A DNA stretch of 64,000 nt from Undibacterium cyanobacteriorum (lineage in GTDB: Bacteria > Pseudomonadota > Gammaproteobacteria > Burkholderiales > Burkholderiaceae_D): the NCBI RefSeq assembly GCF_031326225.1, contig NZ_CP133720.1:2418001-2482000 (forward strand), given 5' to 3'. Below the pieces are notes generated by a model. The model was given only the letters and a program-made list of their open reading frames with translations, did no database searches and had not been told where the DNA came from. The translations under genes were made by a program, and so were the position numbers. Of this stretch, positions 35,182-44,162 are shown in pieces. The number at the start of each line of letters is the position of its first letter. Position 1 is the stretch's first letter.

Positions 35182-36198
35182 TCAGTTCTTCGATTGATCG
35201 ACCATTTTGTTCTTAGCAATCCATGGCATCATCGCACGCAATTTCGCACCAACCTGCTCAATTTGGTGCTCAGAGTTCAAGCGACGACGAGAAATTAGAG
35301 TTGGCGCACCTGCCTTGTTTTCCAAGATGAAGCTCTTCGCATATTCACCAGTTTGAATATCTTTCAAGCACTGACGCATCGCGTTTTTGGTCTCTGCGGT
35401 GACCACACGTGGACCAGTCACGTATTCGCCGTACTCAGCATTATTCGAGATCGAATAATTCATGTTGGCGATACCACCTTCATAAATCAAATCAACGATC
35501 AACTTCAATTCGTGCAAGCACTCAAAATACGCCATCTCTGGCGCATAACCAGCTTCAACCAACGTTTCAAAACCAGCTTTAATTAACTCGACTGCGCCGC
35601 CGCACAAAACTGCCTGTTCACCGAACAAATCCGTTTCTGTCTCTTCACGGAAATTCGTTTCGATAATGCCGGCACGGCCACCACCGTTCGCCATCGCATA
35701 GGACAAAGCGATATCACGGGCGGAGCCAGATTTATCTTGATAAACAGCGACCAGATGTGGCACACCGCCACCTTGTGTGTACGTCGCACGAACTGTATGA
35801 CCAGGTGCTTTTGGCGCAACCATGATAACGTCCATATCAGCGCGTGGCACGACTTGACCATAGTGAACATTGAAGCCGTGTGCGAAGGCCAAAACGGCGC
35901 CTTGCTTCGCATGTGGGGCAACGTTTTCAGCGTAGACTTGAGCGATGTTTTCATCCGGCAGCAAAATCATGATGACATCAGCTTCTTTCACTGCATCATT
36001 GACTTCTGCCACTTTCAAGCCAGCTTTCTCTGCTTTATCCCAAGAAGCACCACCTTTGCGCAATGCCACAGTGATTTGACAGCCTGACTCACTCAAATTC
36101 AGAGCATGTGCGTGACCTTGAGAACCGTAACCGATGATGGCAACCTTCTTACCTTTGATCAAAGAGAGATCACAATCTTTATCGTAAAAAACTTTCAT
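35182..36198 (-). CDS. ilvC: ketol-acid reductoisomerase (NADP+)
   Basis: Second common step of valine/isoleucine synthesis: Mg-dependent alkyl migration and NADPH reduction of acetolactate. The protein is class I, 338 residues. The Rossmann motif IIGYGSQGHAHALNL (about 21-35) carries the NADPH loop; the C-terminal knotted domain has the Mg ligands in DLFGEQAVLCGG and the ECLHELKLIVDLIYEGG motif. It follows ilvN by 117 bp. Its old downstream terminator was split by the IS. Confidence 0.98.
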   Translation of the reverse strand: MKVFYDKDCDLSLIKGKKVAIIGYGSQGHAHALNLSESGCQITVALRKGGASWDKAEKAGLKVAEVNDAVKEADVIMILLPDENIAQVYAENVAPHAKQGAVLAFAHGFNVHYGQVVPRADMDVIMVAPKAPGHTVRATYTQGGGVPHLVAVYQDKSGSARDIALSYAMANGGGRAGIIETNFREETETDLFGEQAVLCGGAVELIKAGFETLVEAGYAPEMAYFECLHELKLIVDLIYEGGIANMNYSISNNAEYGEYVTGPRVVTAETKNAMRQCLKDIQTGEYAKSFILENKAGAPTLISRRRLNSEHQIEQVGAKLRAMMPWIAKNKMVDQSKN

Positions 36199-36315
36199 GT
36201 TGGTATCCTATTCAGTAAATTTAATCAAAAACGAAACATGTGAGCATTACATCGGACATAGGTTTATGTGCCGATCTAACACCATAAAAAATGACGCGCT
36301 AAAAATGAGAATTGC

Positions 36316-36807
36316 TTAGACTTTGAGAATGCGCTCGCCGCGACCGATGCCAGAGCCACCGGTACGCACCGTTTCCAGAATCGCCGCACGATCAATGGAG
36401 TCGATAAAGGCGTCCAACTTGCCTTTATTTCCTGTGAGTTCAATCGTGTAGCTTTTCTCAGTCACATCGATAATGCGACCGCGGAAGATGTCAGCTGTAC
36501 GCTTCATTTCTTCGCGTTCTTTACCGACTGCGCGTACTTTAATCAACATCAGCTCGCGCTCGATGTGAGCGCCTTCTGTGAGATCAACGACCTTGACGAC
36601 CTCGATCAAACGATTCAAATGTTTCGTGATCTGTTCGATCACATCATCTGAGCCAGTCGTGACAATGGTCATACGCGACAAAGTCGCATCTTCAGTTGGA
36701 GCAACCGTCAAGGTTTCAATGTTGTAACCGCGCGCAGAGAACAAGCCCACTACACGCGACAATGCGCCCGCTTCGTTTTCGAGCAATACAGAGATAATGT
36801 GTCGCAT
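36316..36807 (-). CDS. ilvN: acetolactate synthase small (regulatory) subunit
   Basis: A 163-residue regulatory subunit that binds valine for feedback inhibition and stimulates the catalytic subunit. An ACT domain starts at residue 2 (RHIISVLLENEAGALSRVVGLFSARGYNIE) and a C-terminal ALS_ss_C domain ends VRTGGSGIGRGERILKV. Its ATG overlaps the last base of the large-subunit stop (TAATG), so the two subunits are translationally coupled. The length fits IlvH/IlvN types of Burkholderiales. Confidence 0.97.
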   Translation of the reverse strand: MRHIISVLLENEAGALSRVVGLFSARGYNIETLTVAPTEDATLSRMTIVTTGSDDVIEQITKHLNRLIEVVKVVDLTEGAHIERELMLIKVRAVGKEREEMKRTADIFRGRIIDVTEKSYTIELTGNKGKLDAFIDSIDRAAILETVRTGGSGIGRGERILKV

Positions 36808-38582
36808 TACAAGTCCTCCGAACCAAGCAACATTTCAGTCAAGCCTTTGCCAGCTTTTACCATCGGCCAAACTTTTTCGTCTTGATCTGTAATGAAGTTC
36901 ATGAAAACCAATTTATCTTTCATAGCAAACGCTTCTTGCAAAGCGCCGTCTACGTCAGCTGGATTTTCAATTTTCATTCCCACATGTCCATATGCTTCGA
37001 CCAACTTCGTAAAGTCTGGCAATGAGTCCATATAGGATTCGGAGTATCGTCCTGCATAATCAATTTGCTGCCATTGGCGAACCATGCCGAGCGCACGGTT
37101 ATTCAGCAAAATAATTTTGGGAGTCAAATGGTATTGCTTGCAGGTGGCAAGCTCTTGAATACACATTTGAATTGAGGCTTCTCCCGTAATACAAGCGACA
37201 GTGGCATCAGGATTCGCCATTTGTACGCCCATGGCATACGGCAAACCAACACCCATCGTGCCCAAACCACCAGAATTAATCCAGCGGCGTGGTTTGTTAA
37301 ATTTGTAGTACTGTGCAGCCCACATTTGGTGTTGACCAACGTCTGAAGTGATGAAGGCATCACCCTTGGTCAATTCACACACTTTTTGAATAATGGCTTG
37401 TGGCTTGATGATCGTGGACGATTTCTCATAGCCCAAACAATCTTGTGCGCGCCATTGATTGATTTGCTTCCACCAATCGGCGAGTCCCTTGCTGTTTGGC
37501 TTAGCATCACTGGCAGCCAATTGCGACAACATTTCCACCAATACATCTTTGACATTGCCGACGATAGGAATATCAACTTTAACGCGCTTGGAAATCGACG
37601 AAGGATCAATATCAACGTGAATGATCTTGCGTGGATGTGTCGCAAAATGCTTAGGATTACCGATCACACGGTCATCAAAACGAGCGCCAATCGCGATCAA
37701 CACGTCACAGTGCTGCATCGCCATATTGGCCTCATAAGTTCCGTGCATGCCCGGCATACCAACGAACTTTTCATCGGTAGCGCGATAACCACCTAAACCC
37801 ATCAGAGTATTAGTGCAAGGGAAGCCCAGTTGGTCTACCAACTTATTCAATTCCGGCGCAGCGTTTGCCAAAATCACGCCACCACCGGTATAAATCATGG
37901 GGCGCTCTGCTTGGAGCATCAACTGCACCGCTTTACGAATTTGACCTGCATGCCCTTTATCGACTGGGCGATAAGAGCGCATTTCAATTTCTTTTGGATA
38001 GTGATAAGTCGTTTTTTGATTACTGATATCTTTCGGAATATCAATCAAAACAGGACCAGGACGCCCAGTCGTCGCGATAAAGAAGGCTTTCTTTACCGTC
38101 TCCGCGAGCAGACGAACATCTTTCACTAAGAAATTATGCTTCACGCAAGGGCGTGTAATACCAACAGTATCACACTCTTGGAAAGCATCTTCACCAATGG
38201 CGTGACTTGGCACCTGACCAGAAATCACGACCATTGGAATGGAATCCATATAGGCGGTCGCCAAACCCGTGACAGCATTTGTCACACCCGGCCCCGACGT
38301 CACCAAAGCCACACCGACTTTATTAGACGAACGCGAATAGGCATCTGCCGCATGAATTGCAGCTTGCTCGTGGCGAACCAATACGTGTTGAAATTTGCGC
38401 TGATTAAAAATAGCGTCGTAGATATAAAGGACGGCACCGCCTGGATAACCAAAAACGTGCTCTACTCCTTCTTCTGCTAAGCACTTGACCAGAATTTCTG
38501 CGCCTGTGTACTCAGTGTTGCGATCCGAATGCTTATCCGCACCGCGTTCCGATTGACGATCGGACGGTCGTTCTGAACTCAT
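36807..38582 (-). CDS. ilvB: acetolactate synthase large (catalytic) subunit
   Basis: ThDP-dependent enzyme that makes acetolactate or acetohydroxybutyrate. From ATG 38582 it is 591 residues with a Ser/Arg/Asp-rich, non-conserved N-terminal 22 residues. The catalytic Glu lies in VRHEQAAIHAADAYSR; FAD/ThDP-fold motifs follow, with the ThDP motif starting GEASIQM and ending LLNN. The frame is open to a TTG at 38642, but the ATG at 38582 has AAAGGAAA at good spacing. It is the first gene of ilvBNC. I looked for a Leu/Val/Ile-rich leader peptide upstream and found none. Confidence 0.97.
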   Translation of the reverse strand: MSSERPSDRQSERGADKHSDRNTEYTGAEILVKCLAEEGVEHVFGYPGGAVLYIYDAIFNQRKFQHVLVRHEQAAIHAADAYSRSSNKVGVALVTSGPGVTNAVTGLATAYMDSIPMVVISGQVPSHAIGEDAFQECDTVGITRPCVKHNFLVKDVRLLAETVKKAFFIATTGRPGPVLIDIPKDISNQKTTYHYPKEIEMRSYRPVDKGHAGQIRKAVQLMLQAERPMIYTGGGVILANAAPELNKLVDQLGFPCTNTLMGLGGYRATDEKFVGMPGMHGTYEANMAMQHCDVLIAIGARFDDRVIGNPKHFATHPRKIIHVDIDPSSISKRVKVDIPIVGNVKDVLVEMLSQLAASDAKPNSKGLADWWKQINQWRAQDCLGYEKSSTIIKPQAIIQKVCELTKGDAFITSDVGQHQMWAAQYYKFNKPRRWINSGGLGTMGVGLPYAMGVQMANPDATVACITGEASIQMCIQELATCKQYHLTPKIILLNNRALGMVRQWQQIDYAGRYSESYMDSLPDFTKLVEAYGHVGMKIENPADVDGALQEAFAMKDKLVFMNFITDQDEKVWPMVKAGKGLTEMLLGSEDL

Positions 38583-39235
38583 CTTGTTTCCTTTCAAGGT
38601 CCATAGGAGATTGATCGGATGTTCTTTCCTGACGAAATTCAAGTTTCAACAGCATTCACCTGACGTTCCTTTTTGTGCGGTCACTTTTACCTTCTACCAC
38701 CCGTTGGGTGATATTCCAGAAAAAGCTTAATGGCGACTCGTGCAGACAGGATATAGCTAAGAAATCTTACATTTCTCACGCTTGTGGCATGGGTTAGAAC
38801 AAACAGCTACTAACATTTACTGATAGTGACTTGCTGACACAGGCATTGTGGGCCAAATCAACAAGTTGGGATACCTCGAGATTTTGAGGCGAGGCTCTAC
38901 AGTACTGCGATGCAGCAAATAGGTCAAGTATATTTAGCGAATATTCATAGGATTTCTTGTTTTTCATTTGATTTGACGGCAAAACTCCCCTTCCAGCCAG
39001 ATTTCGAACACGAAAATGCGCGACAGTCGAAGATTTTTTTGTTAGCATGTGCGCACTTTTGGTGCAGCGGAATCATGGCCTAAAATAAATATAAAGGCTC
39101 AGCAACCGCACAGAGAATCAACAGTCAACGTTTTCTCATTTCATAACGTTACTGGCAATAAATTGCCAAGTACAGATCTGAAAGCATAGAAACTGTTCTG
39201 CACCATTTTTGCATTAGGATCACAAAACCAAACGC
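38583..39235. other. long spacer between divergent ilvB and the sigma-factor gene
   Basis: A 653-bp gap with no convincing gene. On the minus strand TATATC (in TTAGCTATATCC, about 38748-38758) could be an ilvB -10 box, but no good -35 is at 17 bp. A minus-strand 84-codon frame (38794-39048) has no protein-like signature. The length suggests regulatory content for ilvB, the sigma gene or both. Confidence 0.55.
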
Positions 39236-39805
39236 ATGGCTACAAGTAAAGAACTTTCTAACTTCCTCGAAGGCGTAGAACGCCGTGCCTTTAAGCACGC
39301 GGTTTACATGGTTAGAAATGAAGAATCCGCCTTGGACATCGTTCAAGACTCGATGATTAAGTTATCCGAAAAATACGGCGATAAGCCTGCCGCCGAACTT
39401 CCTTTGCTATTCCAGCGTATTTTACAAAACACGATTCTTGATTTTTTCCGCCGCGAGAAAGTTCGTAACAACTGGGTGTCACTGTTTTCCAATATCGGCC
39501 CCAATGATGGCGAAGATGACAATTTTGATTTGCTTGAAAATTTTTCATCTGAAGAAGGCAGCGAGGCTGCAGAATCAACAGAAAATAAGTTGGAAAGAGA
39601 ACAAGTTCTCAATATCATTGATGACGAAATAAAAAAACTTCCAACGCGTCAACGAGAAGCCTTTCTCATGCGTTACTGGGAAGACATGGATGTCGCGGAG
39701 ACCGCCCTTGCTATGGGTTGCTCGGAAGGAAGCGTCAAAACGCATTGCTCTCGCGCCACACACACTTTAGCCGCCGCCCTTAAAGCTCTAGGAGTGCACT
39801 TATGA
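39236..39805 (+). CDS. ECF-type RNA polymerase sigma factor
   Basis: A 189-residue sigma factor lacking regions 1 and 3. Sigma-2 covers about residues 10-75 (HAVYMVRNEESALDIVQDSMIKL and FQRILQNTILDFFRR), followed by an acidic linker (about 85-122, rich in Asp/Glu) and sigma-4 (about 125-180, LPTRQREAFLMRYWEDMDVAETALAMGCSEGSVKTHCSRA). It overlaps the next gene by 4 bp (ATGA) and so is coupled to a DUF3619 membrane protein, a usual place for an anti-sigma factor. The exact promoter target is unknown; autoregulation is likely for the class. Confidence 0.93.
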   Translation: MATSKELSNFLEGVERRAFKHAVYMVRNEESALDIVQDSMIKLSEKYGDKPAAELPLLFQRILQNTILDFFRREKVRNNWVSLFSNIGPNDGEDDNFDLLENFSSEEGSEAAESTENKLEREQVLNIIDDEIKKLPTRQREAFLMRYWEDMDVAETALAMGCSEGSVKTHCSRATHTLAAALKALGVHL

Positions 39806-40239
39806 ACTACGCCAAAGAAAAAGCCGAAATTGACTTTGCATACAAGGTCCGTCGCGCCATGACCGAATCGGCAGAAAACATACCAGAGCCAACCTTAGAA
39901 AAATTAGCTAAGGCAAGAGAGCTCGCATTAGCACGTCAAAAACCTGAAGGTGGTGCCGCAATTCTTGCTCTTAGTGGTGCATTGGCGGGAGGCGCGGGAC
40001 GCTCTATCACACAACGTCCATGGTTAAGAAAACTCGCATTTTCACTTCCTCTGATCGTACTCGCAGTCGGCCTGTACGGCATCTACGAACACGAACAACA
40101 ACAACAAATCAATGACTTAGCTGAAATTGACGCGGCTGTTTTAGTTGACGAGTTACCTCCAGATGCTTATGTTGACAATGGTTTTAATGCCTATCTCAAC
40201 AAAGACAACAAACCTTCTGAGCAAAAAGTCGAGGAATAA
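39802..40239 (+). CDS. DUF3619 membrane protein, candidate anti-sigma factor
   Basis: A 145-residue protein with a soluble N-terminal part (about 1-75, helical, with DFAYKVRRAMTESAENIPEPTL), one membrane segment at about 77-94, and an acidic periplasmic tail. Matches the DUF3619 family of Burkholderiales. Cytoplasmic N-terminus, single membrane span and 4-bp overlap with an ECF sigma gene are the layout of anti-sigma factors; the assignment is inference. The next gene starts 2 bp later. Confidence 0.85.
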   Translation: MNYAKEKAEIDFAYKVRRAMTESAENIPEPTLEKLAKARELALARQKPEGGAAILALSGALAGGAGRSITQRPWLRKLAFSLPLIVLAVGLYGIYEHEQQQQINDLAEIDAAVLVDELPPDAYVDNGFNAYLNKDNKPSEQKVEE

Positions 40240-40241
40240 AT

Positions 40242-40850
40242 TTGGCTATGAGCAAATACGGTCAGCCTAGCAAACGCAGCAAATTTAGCGGCTTTCGTTT
40301 TTTAAACATAAAAGTCGCAGTTGTTATTATTGCAGCGCTGTTAGGGCTCGCACACCTCCAGGCGTACGCGGGTTCTTCAAGTACGGTTGCCAACTCGACG
40401 CAAATAAAATGGACGAACCTCACAGTGGAGCAAAAAACCGCTCTTTCTGCTTTGTCGGCGGAGTGGGACAATATGGACGGCTTGCGCCAAAAGAAATGGC
40501 TTGGCATTGCCGACAAATATTCCACGATGAAGCCTGAAGAGCAAAAGCGCGTGCAAGAAAGAGTGGCCGCATGGGTCAAACTCAGTCCTGAGCAACGTAT
40601 GCTGGCACGCGAAAACTTCACGAATACAGCAAAAAAGTCGCCAGAGCAAAAATCAGCGCAATGGCAGCAGTATCAACAATTGAGTGACGCAGAGAAGCAA
40701 AAGCTCGCATCCGAGGCAAAAACTAAGAAGAGTGTCACAACAATTCAACCAGAATCAAAACGGACTGGAATCGTACTTGAACCACTTAAAAAGGTTCCCC
40801 CGACGAAACTAGACGCTTCAGCAACTTCACAACCAACAACGAATAAATAG
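40242..40850 (+). CDS. DUF3106 periplasmic protein with LSxEQ repeats
   Basis: A 202-residue protein with an N-terminal signal/anchor (about 25-43), then a helical periplasmic domain containing five spaced L/M-x-x-E/A-E/Q motifs (near residues 60, 97, 114, 133 and 147), as in LTVEQ and LSPEQ, and a Pro/Thr-rich tail. Matches DUF3106. The motif recalls the LTxxQ repeats of CpxP/Spy and the metal sensors of the CnrX type, but no His/Met metal site is evident. The first codon could be TTG 40242 (GAGGA six bases before) or ATG 40248. Third gene of the sigma operon. Confidence 0.83.
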   Translation: MAMSKYGQPSKRSKFSGFRFLNIKVAVVIIAALLGLAHLQAYAGSSSTVANSTQIKWTNLTVEQKTALSALSAEWDNMDGLRQKKWLGIADKYSTMKPEEQKRVQERVAAWVKLSPEQRMLARENFTNTAKKSPEQKSAQWQQYQQLSDAEKQKLASEAKTKKSVTTIQPESKRTGIVLEPLKKVPPTKLDASATSQPTTNK

Positions 40851-41371
40851 TGTCTTTAGTAACAAACTCCCCACAATTTATTACACCTTCTATCAAACGG
40901 CGCCTTATATGCATGATCTATGAGGCGCTCTTGGTTTTTGGCGTTATTTTCTTTTCTAGCTTCATTTTTGACGTTGTGACGCAGAGCAAGCATGCACTCA
41001 AGCTTCGTGAAGCTCGCGAAGCGTTTCTCTTCGTCGTCATAGGTTGCTATTTTGTCTTTTTTTGGCGAAGGTCCGGACAAACGCTCGCCATGCAAACATG
41101 GCGAATTAAAGTCGTTGACCTTGATGGTCAACGACTCCCGTTGATTAAAGCTATCGTACGATATTGTTTCGCATGGGGATGGTGCTTGCCAGGCTTAGTA
41201 GTGGCACACCAACTTGGCTTAAAAGAGACGGCATCACTCATTCCCGTAGGCGTCGGTTTCACCCTCTGGGCCTTGACCGCATACTTCGAACGCAATATGC
41301 AGTTTTTACATGACCGACTCGCAAAAACTAAACTTATTGAACTCCCCGCAGTTACAAAAAATTCAAACTAA
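40850..41371 (+). CDS. RDD family membrane protein
   Basis: A 173-residue protein with about four membrane segments. The RDD signature appears in degenerate form (IKRRLICMIYEALLVFG) and the GQTLAMQTWRIKVVDLDGQRL motif is typical. RDD proteins are poorly characterised; a few act in ion homeostasis. It begins with GTG overlapping the DUF3106 stop (TAGTG), so the four genes sigma/DUF3619/DUF3106/RDD form a tightly coupled operon. Confidence 0.88.
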   Translation: MSLVTNSPQFITPSIKRRLICMIYEALLVFGVIFFSSFIFDVVTQSKHALKLREAREAFLFVVIGCYFVFFWRRSGQTLAMQTWRIKVVDLDGQRLPLIKAIVRYCFAWGWCLPGLVVAHQLGLKETASLIPVGVGFTLWALTAYFERNMQFLHDRLAKTKLIELPAVTKNSN

Positions 41372-41435
41372 TCAGTTTGCTGGAAGCTCTTTCATTTCTG
41401 GTCGGCTATAAGTTTCAAATAAGTTTCAGTGAAAC

Positions 41436-41461
41436 CCCAAATTTCTCACGAGAAATTTGGG
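41436..41461. terminator. inverted repeat between the RDD and TetR genes
   Basis: CCCAAATTTCTC (41436-41447) and GAGAAATTTGGG (41450-41461) are perfect complements, folding as an 11-bp stem with a 4-base loop. No T-run follows on the plus strand, so it may be a weak terminator of the sigma operon or an operator for the TetR gene 75 bp downstream. Confidence 0.5.
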
Positions 41462-41535
41462 AGAATACTCTAATCAATGCTATTCTAATGCCAAACGATC
41501 GAGACTAAAGACTAATAAGATCTATAGGCATTTTC

Positions 41536-42210
41536 ATGCAGACTAAGACACCAAGACGCACCCGAGACAGAATTCTTGACCTTTCACTAAAGCTTTTTAA
41601 TGACTTTGGTGAGCCTAACATCACCACGACGATTATTGCTGAAGAGATGAGTATCTCGCCTGGCAACCTTTACTACCATTTTCGTAACAAAGAAGATATC
41701 GTCAACTCCCTTTTCCTGCAGTTCGAAGAGGAAATCAATAAGAAACTCGCCTTTCCTCAAGGACGCAAAGCCAACATTCAAGACATTTGGACCTATTTGC
41801 ATCTCACATTTGAGCTGATTTGGCGCTATCGTTTTTTCTATCGCGACTTGAATGACCTACTCACTCGCAATCGGAAACTCGAGTTGACGTTTAAACAAAT
41901 CCTGAACCATAAGATTAAAGTAGCGACGGAACTTTGCATTGGCCTCAGAGCTGATGGCGAATTCGATGCAGATGACATCACGATCGATGCATTAGCGACC
42001 AACATGGTAGTGGTTGCCACTTACTGGCTCTCTTACGAATACGTCAGAAATCCAAGAAAATATACAGAACTGCAAACAATGTCTGAATCCTTGGCGCGCG
42101 GCTGCTACCAAGTCATCGTTCAGATTAGCCCCTACTTACGAGGCAATACCCGTGAAGTATTTGAGAAACTCTCACAAGACTATCTGCTGAAAATCAAGCA
42201 GCAAGCTTAG
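41536..42210 (+). CDS. TetR family transcriptional regulator
   Basis: A 224-residue DNA-binding protein. The helix-turn-helix lies in residues 9-55 (TRDRILDLSLKLFNDFGEPNITTTIIAEEMSISPGNLYYHFRNKEDI is the typical TetR_N pattern in parts). The C-terminal ligand/dimer domain (about 80-215) is aromatic-rich, with WRYRFFYRDLNDLL as in the TetR_C_33-like group that includes regulators of lipid metabolism. The target is unknown; the palindrome at 41436-41461 is a candidate for autoregulation. Confidence 0.92.
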   Translation: MQTKTPRRTRDRILDLSLKLFNDFGEPNITTTIIAEEMSISPGNLYYHFRNKEDIVNSLFLQFEEEINKKLAFPQGRKANIQDIWTYLHLTFELIWRYRFFYRDLNDLLTRNRKLELTFKQILNHKIKVATELCIGLRADGEFDADDITIDALATNMVVVATYWLSYEYVRNPRKYTELQTMSESLARGCYQVIVQISPYLRGNTREVFEKLSQDYLLKIKQQA

Positions 42211-42233
42211 ATTTTCAAAACGGAAAGACAGAA

Positions 42234-42800
42234 ATGAAATCGGTATGCGTTTACTGCGGTTCCGCTTCGGGCAATTCGCCAACATATACTGCACAAGCAA
42301 AGAATCTTGCGGCTCAGCTTGTAGAGCATAAACTCGACCTCGTTTATGGCGGCGGCGATGTTGGCTTAATGAAGGTGATCGCTGATGAAGTCTTGCGCCT
42401 AGGTGGACACGTTACCGGAGTCATTCCCCAAGCACTCTTTGATCGCGAAGTCGGTCACCCCAATTTGCAAAAGTTGCATATTGTCAACAATATGCACGAA
42501 CGCAAAGCATTAATGGCTGAGCTTTCGGATGGTTTCATTGCCATGCCGGGCGGATTAGGTACTCTTGAGGAGTTATTTGAGATGTTTACTTGGCTACAGC
42601 TCGGTTTCCACCATAAACCGCTCGGCCTGTTAAATGTCAATTCTTACTACGACCATCTCTTACACTTCTTGGAAAATGCGGTTCAAGCCGGATTTCTGAA
42701 AGCGGAGCACAATGCCTTGCTTATTAAAGATGTTGATTGCTCTTTACTTTTGCAGCGGATGCAACATTTTGAAAATGCGATAAATGGGGTTCGCGCCTAG
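42234..42800 (+). CDS. LOG family protein (cytokinin riboside 5'-monophosphate phosphoribohydrolase type)
   Basis: A 188-residue nucleoside-monophosphate hydrolase of TIGR00730 type. It starts VCVYCGSASGNSP, has VYGGGDVGLM and the active-site motif PGGLGTLEELFEMFTW. LOG enzymes release the base from AMP-like or cytokinin nucleotides; in non-plant bacteria the role is likely nucleotide housekeeping. It lies 23 bp after the TetR gene and may be cotranscribed. Confidence 0.93.
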   Translation: MKSVCVYCGSASGNSPTYTAQAKNLAAQLVEHKLDLVYGGGDVGLMKVIADEVLRLGGHVTGVIPQALFDREVGHPNLQKLHIVNNMHERKALMAELSDGFIAMPGGLGTLEELFEMFTWLQLGFHHKPLGLLNVNSYYDHLLHFLENAVQAGFLKAEHNALLIKDVDCSLLLQRMQHFENAINGVRA

Positions 42801-42809
42801 TAGAAAGAT

Positions 42810-42868
42810 TCGGAACAACGAAAATCACACCTGAAATCATCGGACGATATAAAAAATCGTTGTTCCGA
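42810..42868. repeat. 12-bp inverted repeat with a 35-base spacer
   Basis: TCGGAACAACGA (42810-42821) and TCGTTGTTCCGA (42857-42868) are perfectly complementary and lie 9 bp after the LOG stop, before the DUF3460 gene. The spacer has no further stem I can see. It may be a mRNA-end structure or small-RNA feature. No T-run follows the right arm. Confidence 0.5.
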
Positions 42869-42979
42869 TTGGCAATTGTGTGCGAAGCTCATCAGCTTTC
42901 CCGCGTTACAAGGTAAAATAACAAACTTACGCGTTCAGCGTGCAAATCACGTGAAACTCATTTTTTCTGGCATTCACCA

Positions 42980-43186
42980 ATGAAATTCTCAAAACAATTC
43001 TCTCTTTATCAGTCTGAAGCGACTCAATTTTTGAATGGTCTCAAACAAGCTAACCCGAATCTCGAGCAATCTCAACGCGATGGTCGTGCTTTGCTTTGGG
43101 ATAAGGCACCGATTGATTTAGATAATCAACGTCGCGTCAACGAGGCACGTGTAAAGCAGCAAGCCTACGTCTATCAGACTAAATAA
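42980..43186 (+). CDS. DUF3460 family small protein
   Basis: A 68-residue basic soluble protein (SEATQFLNGLKQANPNLEQSQRDGRALLWDK). It matches DUF3460, a betaproteobacterial family of unknown function that regularly precedes scpA and panC, as it does here. No signal peptide or membrane segment. Confidence 0.88.
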   Translation: MKFSKQFSLYQSEATQFLNGLKQANPNLEQSQRDGRALLWDKAPIDLDNQRRVNEARVKQQAYVYQTK

Positions 43187-43249
43187 TTGCATTCATGCCT
43201 TGCGCTCCTAGGTTTTAGGTTACTGTAAGGCTCTATCGCAAAACGACGG

Positions 43250-44104
43250 ATGTCGACCTCATCAATTCAAGCGACCGAGTTACCTCCAGCCGGTAACAAT
43301 GACACGACGCCCGATGTCGTGGACGGCTTAGCTTTCGCCAAATTATATGGCGAGCCCCTGTTCAAGCTACCGAACGACTTATACATTCCACCCGATGCTC
43401 TTGAGATTTTTCTTGAAGCATTTGAAGGACCACTTGATTTATTGCTCTACCTGATCCGCAAACAGAATTTCAATATTCTTGACATTCCTATGGCGCAGGT
43501 CACTCAGCAATACCTGCAATATGTCGATCAAATACGCAAACATAACCTCGAGTTAGCGGCGGAGTATTTGCTGATGGCGGCCATGCTGATTGAGATCAAA
43601 TCTCGCATGCTCGTTCCGAGTAACAAAACACAAGAGGGCGAAGAAGCTGACGATCCGCGCGCTGCACTGGTGCGCCGTCTGCTCGAGTATGAGCAAATGA
43701 AACTGGCAGCCTACGAACTCAATGCGATGCCACAGCTCGGTCGTGATTTTTTGCACGCGCAAGTTTTTATCGAACAGAACACGGTTTTACATTGGCCACA
43801 AGTTGATCTCAACGATTTAAAACAAGCTTGGGCTGACGTCTTGAAACGTGCCAAACTCGTCGCCCATCATAAAATTAGCCGAGAAGAATTATCGGTCCGC
43901 GAACACATGAGCTCCATTCTGCGTCGCTTACAAGACCACAAATTCGTTGAGTTTTCTGAATTATTCGATCCAAGTCGAGGCGCTCCCGTGGTGGTAGTCA
44001 ATTTTGTCGCCCTACTAGAGCTAGCCAAAGAGACCTTAATTGAAATTACACAGGCAGAGTCATTCGCACCGATTTACGTGAGACTTGCATACGCTCCGGT
44101 TTAA
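43250..44104 (+). CDS. scpA: segregation and condensation protein A
   Basis: Kleisin subunit of the SMC-ScpAB condensin. The protein has 284 residues; the conserved N-terminal segment FEGPLDLLLYLIRKQNFNILDIPMAQVTQQYL (in parts) at about residues 54-85 contacts SMC, ELAAEYLLMAAMLIEIKSRMLVP binds ScpB, and a C-terminal winged helix contacts the SMC head. A variable N-terminal 45 residues precede the core. No scpB or smc gene lies in the window. It is followed closely by panC. Confidence 0.96.
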   Translation: MSTSSIQATELPPAGNNDTTPDVVDGLAFAKLYGEPLFKLPNDLYIPPDALEIFLEAFEGPLDLLLYLIRKQNFNILDIPMAQVTQQYLQYVDQIRKHNLELAAEYLLMAAMLIEIKSRMLVPSNKTQEGEEADDPRAALVRRLLEYEQMKLAAYELNAMPQLGRDFLHAQVFIEQNTVLHWPQVDLNDLKQAWADVLKRAKLVAHHKISREELSVREHMSSILRRLQDHKFVEFSELFDPSRGAPVVVVNFVALLELAKETLIEITQAESFAPIYVRLAYAPV

Positions 44105-44162
44105 TGCTGTAGTACACACCAATAAAAACAAGTTTCACCCTTTATCACACACCAAGATTCCC

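Noticed and set aside
38794..39048. 84-codon minus-strand frame upstream of ilvB, considered as an attenuation leader
   Set aside because: It is not rich in Leu/Val/Ile codons and no terminator/antiterminator pair follows it.
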